A DNA stretch of 64,000 nucleotides from Serratia surfactantfaciens. GTDB lineage: Bacteria; Pseudomonadota; Gammaproteobacteria; Enterobacterales; Enterobacteriaceae. A program made the position numbers and the translations under genes. The stretch is taken from the NCBI RefSeq assembly GCF_001642805.2, contig NZ_CP016948.1, positions 3,100,001 to 3,164,000 of the forward strand, written 5' to 3'. Positions within the stretch are counted from its first letter, which is position 1; each line of letters starts with the position of its first letter. The notes beneath the pieces are model-generated. The model was not told the DNA's origin and did not search any database. It was given only the letters and a program-made list of their open reading frames with translations. Shown in pieces: positions 63,143 through 64,000 of this stretch.

Positions 63143-64000
63143 ATGGATATCAGCGCACCGAGCTATTTCGGCACACACAAAGGCACCATGCTGACGCATT
63201 CCCTGCTGGTGGCGCTGGCGACGTTTCTGCTCGCCTTGCTGAGCCTGTCGCTGTCCAGCGAAGCGCATCATTTTACGCCGCTGTGGTTCCCAACCGCCGC
63301 CGCCATCGCGGTGCTGTACCGGCATCCTCCCCGCCATTGGGGCCTGCCGCTGCTGGCCAGCGGTCTGGGCATCGTACTGGCCAGCTTCGCGCTGCTTGGC
63401 ATCAGTATCCTGCCCGTCAAACTGGCCGCCATCAATCTGTTGGAGGCGGCGGTTTGCGCCCAGTTGCTGCGCCGCTCGCTGCCGGCGAGCGATCCGCTGA
63501 GCGATCTGAGCAGTTGGCTGCGCTTCGTGGTGTGCGCAGTGATTTTTACCCCGCTGTTCAGCGCATTGCTGGCCACCGTTGCGGCACCGGCGCCAGATCA
63601 GCCATTTTGGCAGCCTTTCGGCACCTGGTTCATTTCCGAGGCGATCGGCGTACTGTCGCTGGCGCCGCTCGGTCTCAGCTATCACCGCCGCACGCTGGCG
63701 ACGTTAAACCTCTACCCGCTATTGCTGACGCTGATGCTCACGCTGGTCTTCAGCTATCTGGCGTTAATCTACCTGCCGTTCCCGTTTACCTTCGTCATCC
63801 TGCCCCTGCTGTGGGCGGCCATCGCCCTGCCGCGCTTCGAGGCGTTTACCGTCTGCTTTTGCACTATTTTGCTGATCACCGTGATGATTTCTCTGGGGCT
63901 GGCGCATTTTCAGACCGCCAATAGCCGCCTTGGCGATCTCGGTCTCTATCTGCCGATGCTGCTGATCCTGGTGCCGGCGCATGCGATGGCGATGGTGATG
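63143..64000 (+). CDS. MASE1-type membrane sensor, YfgF-like (partial, runs off right edge)
   Basis: Open to the window end (286 residues seen). ATG at 63143 follows AGGGA; ATG at 63137 is also possible. The visible part is wholly membrane-embedded: about eight helices with the MASE1 pattern (LSSEAHHFTPLWFPTAAAIAVLYRHPPRHWGLPLLASGLG; TWFISEAIGVLSLAPLGLSY; LPLLWAAIALPRFEAFTVCF). MASE1 proteins usually carry a GGDEF and/or EAL domain afterwards; the place near ppx-yfgG suggests the EAL protein YfgF. The catalytic domain is outside the window. Confidence 0.75.
   Translation, partial: MDISAPSYFGTHKGTMLTHSLLVALATFLLALLSLSLSSEAHHFTPLWFPTAAAIAVLYRHPPRHWGLPLLASGLGIVLASFALLGISILPVKLAAINLLEAAVCAQLLRRSLPASDPLSDLSSWLRFVVCAVIFTPLFSALLATVAAPAPDQPFWQPFGTWFISEAIGVLSLAPLGLSYHRRTLATLNLYPLLLTLMLTLVFSYLALIYLPFPFTFVILPLLWAAIALPRFEAFTVCFCTILLITVMISLGLAHFQTANSRLGDLGLYLPMLLILVPAHAMAMVM

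Overview
The window is chromosomal DNA of Serratia marcescens or a very close relative. The left end carries the 499-residue ChiB chitinase and the 197-residue CBP21 chitin oxidase with the LysR regulator between them, and most of the rest follows the gene order of the 55-56 minute region of Escherichia coli (talA-tkt-nudK-narQ-acrD-ypfM-yffB-dapE-ypfN-ypfH-tmcA-ypfJ-purC-bamC-dapA-gcvR-bcp-perM-bepA-yfgD-hda-uraA-upp-purM-purN-ppk-ppx-yfgG). Coding DNA is GC-rich; AT-rich stretches mark regulatory or accessory DNA.

Layout. 1-4119: chitin locus, with the start of a lambda-S-like holin gene (probably chiW of the chitinase secretion system) running off the left edge, divergent from chiB. 4130-10909: a sugar-alcohol cluster (SorC regulator, DhaL- and DhaK-like kinase subunits, SDR, polyol permease, zinc dehydrogenase, and a divergent RpiB-like isomerase) that fits four-carbon polyol catabolism to erythrose 4-phosphate. 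11103-14066: transaldolase and transketolase, which would consume that product. 14118-21290: nudK, narQ-narP and acrD. 21416-27446: ypfM (19 codons), a TPR protein, two GNAT enzymes, an RcsA-like LuxR regulator, yffB-dapE with an M15 peptidase, ypfN and ypfH. 27567-35847: tmcA, ypfJ, purC, bamC, dapA, gcvR, bcp, perM. 36070-41187: an accessory stretch with a possible 31-residue membrane peptide, a candidate small RNA, a GNAT, a Mop-domain protein, an exporter, an AsnC-type regulator, and an FAD oxidoreductase behind its Rrf2 regulator. 41527-45069: bepA, yfgD, a probable toxin-antitoxin pair whose toxin gene has an in-frame stop, and hda with a CTG start. 45342-52146: a helical lipoprotein, a GlsB-family protein, upp-uraA with an ERIC repeat between them, purMN, speG and two membrane proteins. 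52377-61056: a PstB-PstA-PstC set without PstS, behind a Pho box and back to back with ppk-ppx. 61237-64000: yfgG, mgtE and the start of a MASE1 membrane protein.

Whole-window themes: chitin degradation and secretion; a catabolic cluster placed beside pentose-phosphate enzymes; phosphate transport beside polyphosphate metabolism; and purine control shown by PurR boxes at purC and purMN. No rRNA, tRNA, CRISPR array, transposase or prophage was recognised.
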